Source: Dothistroma septosporum
Lineage: Eukaryota > Ascomycota > Dothideomycetes > Mycosphaerellales > Mycosphaerellaceae
Direction of reading: 5' to 3'
DNA length: 64,000 bases
Assembly (NCBI GenBank): GCA_002236755.2
Contig: NBZP02000048.1
Coordinates: forward strand, 992,001-1,056,000
Each line of letters begins with the position of its first letter. Within the stretch, counting starts at the first letter, position 1. This document shows positions 12,071 through 22,393 of this stretch, piece after piece. The notes under the pieces were generated by a model that ran no database searches, was not told where the DNA came from, and worked only from the letters and a program-made list of their open reading frames with translations. The translations under genes were made by a program, and so were the position numbers.

Positions 12071-13516
12071 TTAGAACAAGAACACATTCTTGGAAAGTGG
12101 TTTGAACATGTCCCACCAGGTTGCTTTCTTCTCGGTGTGCCTCCAAACATTCTCTAGGAACGCCGTCATGAGGATGGTGTTGCCAAATGCAAGATAGGAG
12201 GTGGAAGACGCTATGATGCATGAGATGGCCCGCACATCTTGAGTGTACAAACAGTGTGATCCAATCACTACCAATGGCAAGATGAGGCAATGGGTCATCA
12301 TGCCTGCCAAAGGGCGATCAACGAGACTTGAGACTGCCGTACGGACGACAGCTTGAACTGAGTCATCATCGATAGACCTGTTCTGCAGTGCACGATAGAT
12401 GTAAACAATCGCGGCAGCCCTGTATAGAGCGCAGAAAGCAGTCCATTCCTCAGGCGTAGTGAAATCCGGGCACGACGCGCACATATTGGCCACTTCGAGC
12501 GATAACCACAGTCCTGGCAAGCACTTCTCTGCCAAAAAGTGAGCTTCGTTGCTAGATAAGTGTGAGTGGACCATGCTGCCAATATAGGCCAGCTCCGAAT
12601 ATGTCTTGAGCAGGGCTAGAAAGGGATCCCCGCAAGCTAGATCTCCCCACCAGGCCTTTACTCCAGCGAACATCGGCCATGTTGTTGGCTCGAAGAAGGG
12701 TCTGTGGCCTGACAGCATAGATCGCACAAGGTCCATGGTAGCGAAAGCAGTGAGCAGATAGGCCTGTAGGCCACCGGCCAACAGCATCTTCGAAGTTACT
12801 GTCTCCCAGTGCGCAAGGATGGAGCAGCCGCCTCGAAGGTGCTGCTCCGAGGCGTCGCTATCCTCCCCGGGTGATATGACTCCATCCAGAATGCAGAAGA
12901 TACACACGATTTCTAGAAGCTGGCGCGCATCTTCGACAGACCCCGTTCCACATTCAATTCGGCTTCGAAGCTTTGCTAAAGCGGATCGCCGAGCGCCCTC
13001 CAGATTCTGGGACTCTGGAGTGACGGTACAGCTGTTCTCGCTCGCCAACAGCAGATGGTGATGAGCTTGAGATACGGCAAGAATTGCCTCCAGCAGAACC
13101 GGCTCGTGGATGAGCATGGCATCGTCCAGCTCTATCGGATGCTCGGAAAGCTGCAAGCGAGGCCAGACAGCATTCCGGAAATACATGAGCAACGACGCCG
13201 GCAGGGTCGGTGATGCTGAACAGGGACTTGGGGGTAACATCATCGTTGCGTTGCAAATGACTAGGCCGGTCTCTGGTGCAGACGCTCTTCGCGTCCTCAG
13301 CGCATCAGCAAAGGCTGTGGATGGGCCCATGGACTTGAGCCGACCCCGAACTGCGGCACCGCCTACCCATTGAAGCTGCTTGCTGGTGTAGCTGCAGGGG
13401 CTGGAGCTCGTCAGGCATTTACCGCAGATGGGCCGGGTGAGGTCGCACTTCAGTCGACGTTTCTTGCACGTCCAGCATGATCCTTCGACTACTCTTTTGG
13501 ATACGTCCATGGCCAT
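12071..13516 (-). CDS. Zn2Cys6 transcription factor
   Basis: A single exon encodes 481 residues. The N-terminal zinc cluster is CWTCKKRRLKCDLTRPIC followed by GKCLTSSSPC, an exact C-x2-C-x6-C-x6-C-x2-C-x6-C pattern near residues 14-42, which binds DNA through CGG-type half sites. The rest is an alpha-helical fungal transcription factor region; LEGARRSALAKLRSRI and the following LEIVCIFCILDGVISP resemble the Fungal_trans_2 class. It is transcribed in the same direction as the permease, 246 bases upstream of it, and is divergent from the aldehyde dehydrogenase with 363 bases between starts. The likely inference is that it controls one or both neighbours. Confidence 0.9.
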   Translation of the reverse strand: MAMDVSKRVVEGSCWTCKKRRLKCDLTRPICGKCLTSSSPCSYTSKQLQWVGGAAVRGRLKSMGPSTAFADALRTRRASAPETGLVICNATMMLPPSPCSASPTLPASLLMYFRNAVWPRLQLSEHPIELDDAMLIHEPVLLEAILAVSQAHHHLLLASENSCTVTPESQNLEGARRSALAKLRSRIECGTGSVEDARQLLEIVCIFCILDGVISPGEDSDASEQHLRGGCSILAHWETVTSKMLLAGGLQAYLLTAFATMDLVRSMLSGHRPFFEPTTWPMFAGVKAWWGDLACGDPFLALLKTYSELAYIGSMVHSHLSSNEAHFLAEKCLPGLWLSLEVANMCASCPDFTTPEEWTAFCALYRAAAIVYIYRALQNRSIDDDSVQAVVRTAVSSLVDRPLAGMMTHCLILPLVVIGSHCLYTQDVRAISCIIASSTSYLAFGNTILMTAFLENVWRHTEKKATWWDMFKPLSKNVFLF

Positions 13517-13879
13517 CCAGGATGATCATCGTCTGAAAAGGCGTCAGTAGCGTCCGCGGTGTGATTGTATCTGGGCTCGCGATAACGTCGTGTGCCAGAT
13601 GCATGGTCAAGGCGGAGATAGGCATGCGATAAGGTTCGTATCTGCGAGGAACCGAATGTCTCGGCTACGCAAGAGCGAGCTTCAGTAGTCCCCGTGCCTA
13701 CCCGTATACCTGTTCGCGTTAGCTCAATATTCTCTCGTACCGCATGGGTAGGGCGACAGGTTGGCAGATGGGTGATGGCTTGCTGTATCGAACAACGCTT
13801 TGCTGTTGAACGTGCTTTTCTTCGTGCCCGCAAGCTGCGCAAGGCCCAGGATCTCAATCGCCGTTCGCAGCTCTGAATA
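13517..13879. promoter_or_regulatory. Shared divergent promoter: Zn2Cys6 regulator / aldehyde dehydrogenase
   Basis: The two start codons face apart across 363 bases, so both promoters must lie here. A regulator beside its target commonly autoregulates through such a region. I did not see a clear inverted CGG pair on reading, so no operator is assigned. Confidence 0.4.
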
Positions 13880-15408
13880 ATGTCAAAAATCAGCATCAGA
13901 CTGCCAAATGGTAGAGAGTACGAACAGCCTGTCGGTCTCTTCGTAAACAACGCTTATGTTGAAGGTTCCGGAGAGCGGTTTGAAGTCGTGGACCCCTCCA
14001 CAGACAAACCAAGTCTGTCCATCATTGGAGCGTCTACTGCCGATGTCGCCACAGCAGTAGATGCTGCTCGTCAAGCCTTCGACGATGGTCCGTGGTCTGA
14101 ATATACGCCAAAAGAGAGATCAAAAATATTGTTCAGACTGGCTTCAATTCTGGACCGCGAGAGAACTCTGCTAGCCGCGATTGATGCGTATGATCTGGGC
14201 AAGCCGTATGAGGCAGTGCTCGCAGGTGACCTGGATGAGACCATCAACGTCTTCGAGTACTATGCCGGCTGGGCTCACAAGATCGATGGCAAGTCAATTG
14301 AGACCTCCGCGGACAAGCTTTGCTATACCATCCAAGGACCTGTCGGAGTCTGCGCTCAGATCATACCATGGAATTTCCCGATCATGATGTTGGCATGGAA
14401 GGTGGCGCCGGCGTTGGCTTGTGGGAATGCCGTCATTCTCAAGCCAGCTGAACAGACTCCGCTATCAGCCATGCTGTTTGGTGCTTTTGTCAAAGAAGCA
14501 GGCTTTCCGCCGGGAGTGGTGAATATCCTCCCGGGCCTGGGAGCGTCGACTGGGAAGGCACTTGCAGAGCACACTCTGGGTGACAAGATTGCTTTCACCG
14601 GAAGCACAGCCACCGGGAGGTCCATCGTGAGATCTGCGGCCGCCAATTTAAAGAATGTCACCCTAGAGTGCCGCGGGAAATCTCCGCTCATCGTGTTCGA
14701 GGATGCAGATATGGCGAACGCGGTGCAATGGGCATACACTGGCATCATGGACAATTCCGGCCAGGTCTGCACATCGACCTCAAGAATCTACGTCCAAGAG
14801 AAGGTATATGACGAGTTTGTAAAGGCGTTCGTGCACTTCACAGAGCACAGCTCCAGGGTCGGCGCTCCATTTGAAGATGGCGTGAACCATGGGCCTCAGG
14901 TGTCGAAGGTGCAGTACGACAAGGTCCTCGCGTATGTAGAGAAGGGCGTGGATGCAGGCGTCAAGGCACTGACAGGTGGAGGTCGAATTGATCGTGAGGG
15001 ATACTTCGTGCAACCGACCGTGTTTGTTGACGTACGTGGATTGCTGCCATACTGATTTCGCCGCTGACATTCGTGTAGGCCGACGAACAGTCGACAATCG
15101 TTCGCGAAGAGATCTTTGGCCCCGTAGTGACAATCAGCAAATTCACCGATGACGTAGACGCCGTCGCGAAAGCCAATGATACTGCGTATGATCTGGCCGC
15201 TGCACTGTTCACGGAGAAGATGTCGCGAGCCCACAAGGTTGCGCGGAAATTGAAGGCCGGCATGGTATGGATCAACTCAAGCGGTGACTCGCACTATGGT
15301 ATACCATTCGGAGGCTACAAGTCCTCTGGAATCGGACGTGAGCTAGGGTCCTATGCACTCGATGCGTACACGCAGACCAAAGCCGTGCATGTCAACCTCG
15401 CCGTGTGA
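13880..15408 (+). CDS. NAD(P)-dependent aldehyde dehydrogenase
   Basis: Two exons, 13880..15031 and 15079..15408, with a 47-nt intron (GTACGT donor, GTGTAG acceptor), give 493 residues, the standard length of the class 1/2 family. It oxidises an aldehyde to an acid. Visible motifs are GPVGVCAQIIPWNFPIMMLA with the conserved Asn, KPAEQTPLSA for cofactor binding, FTGSTATGR, the Cys nucleophile in NSGQVCTS at residue 297, EEIFGPVV, and PFGGYKSSGIGRE near the end. The general-base Glu263 is present, but its motif reads LECRGKSP where the family has LELGGKSP, so an Arg stands at a normally glycine position. No targeting signal is seen. The neighbouring permease and regulator suggest catabolism of an imported amine or amino acid; the substrate is unknown. 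Confidence 0.93.
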
Positions 15409-15968
15409 AGCGGCAAAACCCGTGCTTAGGATTTTGTCAGGCAAACGCTCCGGGTAACATATCGATCATCGAAAGTCACTGCTCAATGCACTTAGCATGG
15501 CGTACATGGCGCTCCTGTCTCGTATTGCGTCGTCCGTGTTGGCCGACCAGTATCAATCAATCATTGTCCACGAAGAGCGAGCGATGATGTCTTGAACTCC
15601 TATTTCGCACTCGAAGACTTTTCGAACCAAGGCATGTAAGTCTCGCAAACGAAGTCCATGTGTCGCAGGCTGATCACTTCATGTGAACAAACTGGGGCTC
15701 ATTCCATATTCGGCTTCTCGCTTGTTCGGAAGCGATACGATCGACATGACCCGGACTAGTGTACTGTACAGCTGGCAAGGGCATGCATCCCTGTCCCCTG
15801 TCCCCTGTCGTCATTGCATCTTGGACGTTCTGCGAAGCAACATGGTCGGAGCGGAACCACGACACGTGCCTTCGCGCGTGAAAGTACTCGTACAATTCTG
15901 CCGAGCGTGTCAGAGAAGTTGTATCTCAGTCGCGCTTCAACGATCCGGCTGTCCTTTCGAGCCCGTGC
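15409..15968. promoter_or_regulatory. Upstream region of GH11 xylanase
   Basis: This 560-base stretch contains the aldehyde dehydrogenase 3' end and the xylanase promoter. I looked for a GGCTAA-type XlnR/XYR1 site and did not find one. A single SYGGRG-type CreA/CRE1 match (CTGGGG) is near 15692. A short CTGTCCC repeat is near 15790. Confidence 0.3.
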
Positions 15969-16714
15969 ATGATGGTCTCCTTCATCCGGCTCCTTCTTGT
16001 CGCCCTTGCAGCGATGAGTGCCTCGGCGTGGCCTATCGAGGAAAGCAGCTTAGAGATGTCGACTCCGCTTTCGAAGCGTCAAGGTCTAGCAACAGGCCAA
16101 GGGATCAACAACGGCTGGTTCTACTCCTGGTGGTCTGACAAGACCGGATCACACGTCTACAACAACGGTGCTGGTGGTTCCTACGACGTAACTTGGTCCG
16201 GCGACGGCAACTTCGTGGGAGGGAAAGGGTATCAGACCGGTGCCGCACGGTAGGTCTATGTGATGGTCCCGCTCATGCAAAAACCCCTTACCTGACTGTC
16301 CGCAGAACAATCAGATACTCCGCCTCCTTCAAACCCACAAATAACGGGAACGCCTACCTCGCCGTGTACGGCTGGACACGCTCATCGTTAGTGGAATATT
16401 ATATTCTCGAGAATATTGGGGAGTACAACCCATGCTCGGGGAAAACCGTTCTTGGTACAGTCTCGAGTGATGGCGGGGTGTACGACGTTTGCAAGAATAC
16501 GCGAACAAATGCACCGAGTATTGACGGGACCGCGACATTTGACCAGTATATTTCTGTCCGCCAGTCCAAGAGGTCAAGCGGATCTGTAACAACTGGGAAC
16601 CACTTCAAGAAGTGGGAGAGTCTGGGTCTGAAGCTTGGGGCTAGTTTTGACTACCAGATTATGGCGGTTGAGGGTAATGATAGCGCTGGGAGTGCCAATG
16701 TGACGGTCTCCTAG
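15969..16714 (+). CDS. Endo-1,4-beta-xylanase, glycoside hydrolase family 11
   Basis: Two exons, 15969..16249 and 16306..16714, with a 56-nt intron (GTAGGT donor, CCGCAG acceptor), give 229 residues, the normal GH11 length. A signal peptide (FIRLLLVALAAMSASA) is followed by a probable Lys-Arg propeptide cleavage site (SKRQ near residue 36). The jelly-roll landmarks are NNGWFYSWWSD, YDVTWSGDGNFVGGKG, YLAVYGWTRSSLVEYYI and SVRQSKRSSG. The nucleophile Glu is E124 in VEYY and the acid/base Glu is E216 in AVEG. The final beta-strand reads VEGNDSAGSANVTVS, where many members have ATEGYQSSGS. It is secreted and cuts the xylan backbone of plant walls. Its 3' end lies 94 bases from the convergent gene. 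Confidence 0.96.
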
Positions 16715-16808
16715 TCTGTCGGAGGGTACTCTGTGCACAAGAAAAATATTGTCCTTTGATCAGCGAGCATTGCGCCTTAGACTTGTCCCTATGACTTGCT
16801 CAACGACT

Positions 16809-18209
16809 TCAATCAACTCCCAGATTGCTCTGAAAGCCCGCTGCTAGAAATGCAGGGGGCCAGATCTTCCAGTATCCCAGCTCGATGAAAGGATCGTGGA
16901 GGAAGGTGAGGGCCAGACACATGAACACTAACACCCAGCATACTCGTAGCATTCTCACGATCGTCTTCGTGGACGGATATGGTGCAGCTCCTGCCAGTCG
17001 CTGTAACATTGGCTCCACCACTATCATCTCGGCTAAGATCCCAGCAGGCTGAATCCAAAAGAACGCCGCAAACCTGAGTCGCAGCTCCCATGGCTCGTAT
17101 AGCTTCGCCCATCTCGGTTGAGCAGGTACAAGCCCAGCATGCGTAAGTCCACTGAGCAAGAAGGCGCTGCAGCATATCATGGCATATCTCGGCAAGCCAT
17201 TCCTTTGGAGCCCAAGCTTGGCCGAAAGCCATCGTCCTGGCTCCGATACCGCATGTCGCATTTGCTGATGCCACCACCTGCCCCACAAGCCACGGAGACC
17301 GTGGTCCAGAACAGTGGAGAAGGGTCCAAAATGAGGGCGTGGCCAGGTGTGAGGTGACCAGCGTGCCGTATGGCCTGAAGGAATTAGGAATGTGAGCAAT
17401 ACTGGAAGGAGAAAAGGCGGCAAGAAGAGAATGATCATCAGCGAATAAAGGTATAGGCCGAGCGTTAGTGGTCGGAGGAATAGTGTCGGAACTGCCTGTT
17501 GTAGGATGGCTACCATAGTTGGCACATCGCTTCCTGGGATAGCAAGAGGCATGCTCAGCGACTGCCCGGGAGCGGAGAAAAAGGGATCGTGAGCTCCTAA
17601 CTGCAATGCCAGAGGCATCGTCAGAATCAGAGCAGGCCCTAGAACCACCAGGATTGATATGATGAAAGTCCTGCGCGACTGCTTGATGTATGGAGGAAGT
17701 ACCTTAGCGTCGTGTGATCTCTCGCCTGTCTTCCAGCTTGTCAGGAGTCGTTCCTGGATGAGAAATAGCACCCATTGCAGGCGACGGCGGAATCTTTCGG
17801 GATACCCGTGCTCCGCAGTTGCGGGGCATTGGCCAGTCTGGTAGTCGGTGCTCGCTCTATCAATGCTCATGCTGGTGACCATGCCTTGGTCCTCGTTATT
17901 TTCGGCCGCATCAACCAACCTCCTAAAGTCTTCCCGTGGATCCCGAAACACCAGAAAGAATAGAGTCCACCACAATGTGTCCACGCTCACGACGTCCAGA
18001 GAACCCATCGAAAGCCAGGCATGTACAGTGCTCGCGATACTGACAGGCAAAATGAGTGTCGCCAGAGCATTGTGTGAAAGGACATGGGGAGGGATAAGAA
18101 GACCCGCGATCAGTAACATCAGTGGCAAGAAGTACGTGATGCTCTGCGGTCCAGGCGTGATGGTCGTGACCAGCTCGAGATAGGCATCTTGGACGTGTTG
18201 AGGACGCAT
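16809..18209 (-). CDS. MBOAT / wax-synthase-like membrane acyltransferase
   Basis: One exon encodes 466 residues with eight or more hydrophobic helices. The C-terminal third has the wax-synthase-type region: SFSTV-like entry (FGPFSTVLDHGLRGLWGR), the active-site neighbourhood WHQQMRHAVSEPGRWL, then LLSGLTHAGL with a conserved His, and a helix beginning FFWIQPAGILAEM. Fungal relatives transfer acetyl or fatty acyl groups to terpenoid, trichothecene or polyketide hydroxyls, usually at the endoplasmic reticulum. No terpene or polyketide synthase lies in the window, so its acceptor is unknown and it may act alone. Family placement is good; substrate is not claimed. Confidence 0.82.
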   Translation of the reverse strand: MRPQHVQDAYLELVTTITPGPQSITYFLPLMLLIAGLLIPPHVLSHNALATLILPVSIASTVHAWLSMGSLDVVSVDTLWWTLFFLVFRDPREDFRRLVDAAENNEDQGMVTSMSIDRASTDYQTGQCPATAEHGYPERFRRRLQWVLFLIQERLLTSWKTGERSHDAKVLPPYIKQSRRTFIISILVVLGPALILTMPLALQLGAHDPFFSAPGQSLSMPLAIPGSDVPTMVAILQQAVPTLFLRPLTLGLYLYSLMIILFLPPFLLPVLLTFLIPSGHTARWSPHTWPRPHFGPFSTVLDHGLRGLWGRWWHQQMRHAVSEPGRWLSAKLGLQRNGLPRYAMICCSAFLLSGLTHAGLVPAQPRWAKLYEPWELRLRFAAFFWIQPAGILAEMIVVEPMLQRLAGAAPYPSTKTIVRMLRVCWVLVFMCLALTFLHDPFIELGYWKIWPPAFLAAGFQSNLGVD

Positions 18210-18775
18210 GGGTGAGGTGGTGGTACTAAGATTGCAGCTGGAATGAAGTTCCGATCGAATGTAATGGTTCGGGGCTCGTCATAGATGCAGTAAGTCTTAA
18301 TTGTTTAGACTCCGCCTCCATCAAGCCATGATTGGGGGAACCCAGCTCACCACGTGTCCGGCACGCTAGCCAGGTCTACCTGCATGTGAGTGAATGGTGG
18401 CCTGGATCAGCAGCCTGAAGTCTACGACTAGTTTGTGGCAAGTGTGACTACCTCTGCAGTGTCGAATCGTTGGCGGAGGAAACAGGAGACATTTCTTGCG
18501 TGCAGACAGAGTTTGTGGACCGTGCACGCGCCGCGCGCCGCGTGCCGAGGCGATCGCAACCGAGATCCTAGCGCAACCAAGTGTCTACGTAAGACGGGGT
18601 GAGGATGAACATTGGCAGGAGACATCACAACATCACGGAGAAAGATCACCGGACTACATGTGTTGGAGCCAGATCACTTGGACACGATACATCACTCGAC
18701 GAGATGCATACATAAGACACACGAAGCGAACAACGCCCTCCAGAACGATCGGGCCCAGAGGCCAAGTCCGCCACA
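18210..18775. promoter_or_regulatory. Divergent promoter region
   Basis: This 566-base region lies between the starts of the MBOAT gene and the M28B gene. No open frame of interest and no clear motif were seen. Confidence 0.35.
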
Positions 18776-21499
18776 ATGGAAGAGGACGACAAGTACAAAC
18801 AATATGCCCACATAGCCATTCCCACATACGATGAAGCGACATCGTCAAGACCGTCCTCATCCCAAACCTTCCGGGGCCCGGGGGAAGTGAGCGACGATGC
18901 TGAGAGGCAAGGGTTGCTGCCTCAGGAGAGCACATATCGCCCGCCGACAGTGGAATCACCCCGATCAAGTATGGATAGCGATCTCAGATTACCGGAAGTG
19001 ACAGGCGATGGTGACCAAGAGAGACGAAGAGTGGAAGAGCTGGACTACCTTGATCCCTCAGCACCCGATCCATCGCAACGGCAGTCCTTGTACCACCGGG
19101 CACGATTACGCTCAAAATGGACACAGCACATTGCCAACATTGGCGCGACACTGTCCGCTATACGATTACCTTCGTTCCGATCCTTGTATACACCCGTCTC
19201 AGCAGGTGAGACCACTTCAACTGATCCACCTCCCTCTAGATTTTCCCAGTTCTCAACGATACCCGACCGGTATCGCATGTCTCCGGGGACGATAGCGCGA
19301 CTATGCGGTCTCCTATTCATCGCGATGATAATATACGGTCTGTTCCTACTTGACGTCTTCCCGGGCAATGGCCGTGGCTTCATGGGAACACGATTCGATC
19401 CGGAATCAGTGCGCAGATATGTGCAAGATAATGTAGATGCTGGCAGAATAGAGGAGTACTTAACACATATTACTGGTTACGACCACGTAGCAGGAACAGC
19501 AGGAGATCTTTACATGGCTGAATGGATACGGGAGCGGTGGATCAAGGAAGGCAACCTGGACGATGTGGCTGTGATGAGTTACTACGCGTACCTGAACTAT
19601 CCTACTCAGGATGGGCGGGAAGTCAGCATCACCGCACCAAAAGAGCAAGAGTGGACAGCGAGACTGGAAGAGGACATTCTGAACATGAACAAGGTCCAGA
19701 CATTAGCTTGGCATGGATTGAGCAAATCGGGGGAGATTGAAGGGCACCTCATATATGCCAACGGAGGCAGCAAAGAGGACTTTGGCTGGCTGCTGGGGAA
19801 TGGCGTGAAGTTGAATGGCAGCATTGCGCTCATGCGGTATTACAGCACACAGAACGATCTGTCGCAGAAGGTGAGGGCGGCCCAGGACGCAGGATGCGTT
19901 GGTGCACTTGTTTACTCGGATCCGAAAGACGACGGCTCGGTATTGGGTGCAATTTGGCCAGACGGACCTTGGCGACCAGAGAGCTCTCTGCAGCGAGGGA
20001 GTGTTGCGATGTCGGATCGAGTCCTAGGGGACCCGCTGACGCCTGGCTTTGCTAGTACACAGGATGCGAAGCGCGAACCCATCGGAGGTAGCCCTGCTTT
20101 GACCCGGATTCCATCCCTTCCACTTGCATGGCGAGACGCCAAGGTCTTACTGGAACTACTAGAGGGCAAAGGAAAGCAAGTTCCCGAAACATGGGTAGGC
20201 GGAGACGGAGGATTCCTGAAGGACTGGTCAGCCGGAGGACCAGATGGGGTGCGCGTGCATCTTAAGAACATCAACGATGAGAGCGAAAAACAACAGATTT
20301 GGAATGTCCACGGTCTGGTTGAGGGTTTGGAGCAGGCGGAGAAGAAGATTCTGGTTGGGAGCCATCGTGATGCTTGGTGCTTCGGTGCTGTAGATCCTGG
20401 TAGCGGATCGGCGGTGCTAATGGAAGTGGTTCAGATCTTCGGCCAACTGCGAAAGCTTGGATGGCGGCCTTTGCGGACGATAGAGTTCGTGTCCTGGGAC
20501 GCGAAAGAGTACAACATGATCGGCAGCACGGAATATGTCGAAGACAGTATCGACACGCTCAGAGATCACGGCATCGCATATTTGAACGTGGACGCAGGCC
20601 TGTATGGCCCCGATCCTGTGTTCAGAGCTGCTGGCAGTCCAGTCTGGAAGAGAGCGGTCCTGCACGTCTTAGATCGAGTCTCGACACCTGGTGATGATGC
20701 CGCAACACTGAAGCAGATCTGGGACGAACGACAGACTCAATTCGGTGGACTCGGTACAGACGGCGACTATGCTCCTTTCCAAATGATGGCAGGCATGAGC
20801 TCCCTTGATTTTGGCTTCGAAGGTGCCAACTTGAAACATGGCTATCCTGCTCACTCCTGCTACGAGACCCTTGACTGGGTCAAGCAATTCAGCGATCCGG
20901 ACTTCAGCTGGCACAGAACTCTGGCTCAGATCTGGGCACTTCTCATCCTTGAACTGGCAGACCGCCCGATCATTCCATTCGACGTGAGGACTTACGCCGA
21001 CGCTATCAAGGGTCCTTACATCAGCACTCTGATGACTTACGCGTCAGCCCAAGCCGAGAGAGTGCCTGGCAAGCCGTCCCTCGAATCCAACAACTTCTCC
21101 CTCCAGCCACTTCGCGACGCAGCCGACGAACTTACCCGCGTGGCAGAAGAGTTCCACCGCTTCGAAGATATATGGACCGCAAATGTCCTTGGCGCGGGAG
21201 GTCTTGAGACTGCCGACTTCGCGAAGAGACGCATGGCTTTCAACCAGAAACTTTCAGACTTCGACAGGAATTTGCTCGATCTGCCAGAAAGTCCTATCGA
21301 TACGGATGTGCACGGCTTACCTGGGCGGGAGCAGTTCAAGCATGTCATTTTTGGACCTCAGGATTTTGAAAGCGGGAGGATGTCGTATTTTCCAGCTGTG
21401 ATGGATGCGTTAGAGAAGAGGAACTTTACGCTAGCGCAGCAACAGGTGGACAAGGTGACCGGGATTCTGAGGGGCGCGACGGATGAGTTGAAGAGATGA
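18776..21499 (+). CDS. M28B peptidase-like membrane protein (transferrin receptor / Tre1-Vps70 type)
   Basis: One exon encodes 907 residues. A cytosolic tail of about 175 residues (with a PTYDEATSSRPSSS stretch and acidic runs) precedes one membrane helix near residues 176-194 (LCGLLFIAMIIYGLFLLDVF). Then come a protease-associated (PA) domain, an M28 zinc-peptidase fold and a C-terminal helical dimerisation domain, as in glutamate carboxypeptidase II and yeast Tre1/Vps70. Predicted zinc ligands are all present: H530 (GSHRDAW), D540 (GAVDPGSG), E578, D606 (LNVD) and H693 (YPAHSCYET). The adjacent general-base glutamate is replaced by lysine (WDAKEYN, K577). The protein is therefore probably not a working peptidase, or works poorly. 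Relatives act in vacuolar sorting and transporter turnover, so a receptor or adaptor role is the best inference. Confidence 0.88.
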   Translation: MEEDDKYKQYAHIAIPTYDEATSSRPSSSQTFRGPGEVSDDAERQGLLPQESTYRPPTVESPRSSMDSDLRLPEVTGDGDQERRRVEELDYLDPSAPDPSQRQSLYHRARLRSKWTQHIANIGATLSAIRLPSFRSLYTPVSAGETTSTDPPPSRFSQFSTIPDRYRMSPGTIARLCGLLFIAMIIYGLFLLDVFPGNGRGFMGTRFDPESVRRYVQDNVDAGRIEEYLTHITGYDHVAGTAGDLYMAEWIRERWIKEGNLDDVAVMSYYAYLNYPTQDGREVSITAPKEQEWTARLEEDILNMNKVQTLAWHGLSKSGEIEGHLIYANGGSKEDFGWLLGNGVKLNGSIALMRYYSTQNDLSQKVRAAQDAGCVGALVYSDPKDDGSVLGAIWPDGPWRPESSLQRGSVAMSDRVLGDPLTPGFASTQDAKREPIGGSPALTRIPSLPLAWRDAKVLLELLEGKGKQVPETWVGGDGGFLKDWSAGGPDGVRVHLKNINDESEKQQIWNVHGLVEGLEQAEKKILVGSHRDAWCFGAVDPGSGSAVLMEVVQIFGQLRKLGWRPLRTIEFVSWDAKEYNMIGSTEYVEDSIDTLRDHGIAYLNVDAGLYGPDPVFRAAGSPVWKRAVLHVLDRVSTPGDDAATLKQIWDERQTQFGGLGTDGDYAPFQMMAGMSSLDFGFEGANLKHGYPAHSCYETLDWVKQFSDPDFSWHRTLAQIWALLILELADRPIIPFDVRTYADAIKGPYISTLMTYASAQAERVPGKPSLESNNFSLQPLRDAADELTRVAEEFHRFEDIWTANVLGAGGLETADFAKRRMAFNQKLSDFDRNLLDLPESPIDTDVHGLPGREQFKHVIFGPQDFESGRMSYFPAVMDALEKRNFTLAQQQVDKVTGILRGATDELKR

Positions 21500-22393
21500 T
21501 GAGATTTGAAGAGCGTTGTTCTCGTATGTGATTTTATTGCAGCGTAGCATTGTGGCGGCGTTCTGTAGCAATGCGACTTTGTGGCCTGAACAAGGAACAG
21601 ATACGTGTGGGGATGCGAGTGTGAATAGCGACAGCTTCTGACATCACCTTTACTCCCTCCTTGCCACCACAATTGTGTGCTGTCTTTCGCTAGAGGTGAC
21701 TGAGCCGAGACAAAACATCTCCCTTACGTCAAGTCCTGCATACTGGCCATCAAGCTTTCGCATCAACACGGAAAAGGCAACGGAGTTCCAAACTGTTCTT
21801 AGAAGAAGCTCTTTGTGGTGCAGGCGCCTCAAGAACATAATCCCGGGCCCTGCTCTGTTTAAGTGAATGTCGAACCGCTAGAAGATATCGTTTCCCATTC
21901 GTCCCTTCATTATTCCGTTCTTGCTCTGGGAAGTGAATAGGGCGGACTTGCGATTGAGCATGTGAAAGTAGACAAGACATCCATGTACCCTCCATGTTGT
22001 TCATTTCCCCATTACTTCAACTAGCGATCCCCGAGCACCATCGACCCTACTCCGCCAGCCTCGACCAGGACAAGGAATAAACCCATTTACGTCGGACCCA
22101 TCAGGAACAGTGCCCCTAGCGGACACGACTCCCGTTGCGCTTTGCGTTTCGTCATGTTTGGTGCGTCGTTGAGGGCGAATCGGTCTGTGGTCGAGCTCAT
22201 ATAGATCTGTGCGAAGTTTGAAGGAAGGTGCAAGCTCAAAGCAAGAGAAGAGGAGCGAGTGCGTACGTGCGTGCATTGGTCCGCAGCCAGGATCACATGC
22301 GAGTTTGGATGCGGCGAATCTCAAGATTGACACGGAGGGCAGCTTGCACTCTCCCAACTACGGACCACATGCGAGCACCCGAGCAGTTCATGA
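21500..22393. other. Convergent intergenic region
   Basis: About 0.9 kb lies between the 3' ends of the M28B gene and the sirtuin gene. A 183-codon plus frame overlapping the sirtuin gene is its antisense shadow. Nothing else is recognised. Confidence 0.4.

Noticed and set aside
15683..16138. 151-codon plus frame overlapping the xylanase start
   Set aside because: It is an out-of-frame shadow of the xylanase first exon and its leader.
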